Shown: positions 63,441 to 64,000 of the stretch, piece by piece
Position numbering within the stretch: position 1 is the stretch's first letter
How the letters are laid out: each line of letters opens with the position of its first letter
From: Rhizobacter sp.
GTDB taxonomy: Bacteria; Pseudomonadota; Gammaproteobacteria; Burkholderiales; Burkholderiaceae_C
Assembly (NCBI GenBank): GCA_025355745.1
Contig: JANXZA010000177.1
Span: forward strand, 1-64,000
DNA length: 64,000 nucleotides
Direction of reading: 5' to 3'
Notes under the pieces: generated by a model
What the model saw: the letters and a program-made list of their open reading frames with translations, nothing else
The model's database searches: none
What the model was told of the DNA's origin: nothing
Position numbers and translations under genes: made by a program

Positions 63441-64000
63441 GTGAACACAACGCAGATTCTTTTTCGCCCTGCATCAAACGCCCCAGGCTCGATCACCAGG
63501 AGCGGGAGCATTGCGCGATGGCATCGCTTCGCCGCTTCGAGCCTGGCGCTGGTGGCCGCAGCGACGTTCGGCGTTGCGGCCCAGGCGCAGGTTCCACCGC
63601 CGCCACTGCCGCTCGTCGAGTTCGGCCTGCAGGCGCAGTCGACCTTCGCCGCCGGCGCGGGCGTGATCTCGAGCGGTGCCTTTTCGGCCAGCGGCAACAC
63701 TGGCGCGGGCGGCCCGGTCGTCAGCATCCACGGCGAAGGCCCGCGCAGCAACGTCGGCAACGACAACATGGCGAGTGCGCAAGCGCTGTGGGCGTTCCAG
63801 ATCGTCGGGCCGGCCGGCGTCGTGGTGCCGATCTTCATCAGCGGCCTGTACAGCGCCTCGATCTCGTCCGACAACAGCGCCATTGCCAACGGCGGCGTCG
63901 CGCTGGGTCAAGACCGCTTCCGGCTCACGCGGATCCTGAGCGTGCGTTGCGAGTTCGGCGCCGAGGAGGGCTGCGATTCCGCAAACGGCAACCGCCCGCA
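63441..64000 (+). CDS. Exported protein of unknown function, 3' end outside window
   Basis: A frame open to the window end, absent from the ORF track because it has no stop. GTG at 63441 with AAAGG ahead. The signal sequence SSLALVAAATFGVAAQAQ is followed by Pro-rich PPPPLPLVEFGLQAQSTFAAGAGV and a Gly-Ser-Asn rich beta-like region (SSGAFSASGNTGAGGP). Two late Cys (RCEFGAEEGC) may pair. No family recognised. Confidence 0.7.
   Translation, partial: MNTTQILFRPASNAPGSITRSGSIARWHRFAASSLALVAAATFGVAAQAQVPPPPLPLVEFGLQAQSTFAAGAGVISSGAFSASGNTGAGGPVVSIHGEGPRSNVGNDNMASAQALWAFQIVGPAGVVVPIFISGLYSASISSDNSAIANGGVALGQDRFRLTRILSVRCEFGAEEGCDSANGNRP

Noticed and set aside
1-64000. CRISPR arrays, tRNA and rRNA genes
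   Set aside because: No regularly spaced direct repeats of CRISPR type and no tRNA or rRNA signatures were found. The repeats present are palindromes or short tandems.

Overview
The window is high-GC DNA from a betaproteobacterium, most likely Burkholderiales of the Rubrivivax/Leptothrix/Methylibium kind. This placement is an inference from gene content and order, not a database match. The supporting features are ribD-ribE-ribBA-ribH-nusB-aminotransferase-ybgC, glyA-nrdR beside minor pilin genes, phaB, a cco operon with its own FNR-type regulator, and a sox cluster.

Region 1 (1-10560) is the end of an integrative element. A minus-strand operon of six tightly coupled genes encodes three tyrosine-recombinase-type proteins (451, 677 and 704 aa), two small proteins and a RecD2-like helicase. 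An orphan DNA adenine methylase and an IS21-type insertion lie further in. The element ends inside ybgC and leaves only the first 29 codons of that gene here. The other end lies outside the window.

Region 2 (10561-24438) is housekeeping, all on the minus strand: aminotransferase, nusB, riboflavin synthesis (ribH, ribBA, ribE, ribD), a VOC protein, five minor pilin/pseudopilin genes, nrdR, glyA behind a ZTP riboswitch, and a lytic transglycosylase.

Region 3 (24712-30647) holds ubiD, a stem-rich noncoding stretch, a fatty acid desaturase, a carboxylesterase-like protein that seems to lack catalytic residues, a small PHA-associated-looking protein and phaB.

Region 4 (31088-41004) is the microaerobic respiration locus: ccoI, ccoS, ccoN, ccoO, ccoQ, ccoP, ccoG, two small membrane proteins, fnr and a TauE/SafE-family protein. 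Three matches to TTGAY-N4-RTCAA lie upstream of ccoI, upstream of ccoN (inside ccoS) and between fnr and the TauE gene, so the locus probably forms an FNR-controlled regulon that includes its own regulator.

Region 5 (41048-54219) holds an MFS transporter, gshA, a peroxiredoxin and a decaying sox cluster. The regulator and soxY, soxZ, soxA and soxX are intact, but soxC, soxD and soxB survive only as deleted fragments. A DsrE-family protein, an alpha/beta hydrolase, a VapBC-like toxin-antitoxin pair, a tautomerase, a RIO kinase and an M16 peptidase follow.

Region 6 (54446-64000) holds a SNF2-family helicase with a probable N-terminal frameshift, a small membrane protein, a fumarylacetoacetate-hydrolase-family protein, a GAF protein, sugar-acid dehydratase debris, a BTAD/AAA/TPR regulator and the start of a secreted protein.

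A palindromic repeat with arms like CACCGCAGAGGCGCAGAG recurs through the window. One copy lies in frame inside ccoI, and one sits on the soxC/soxD junction.
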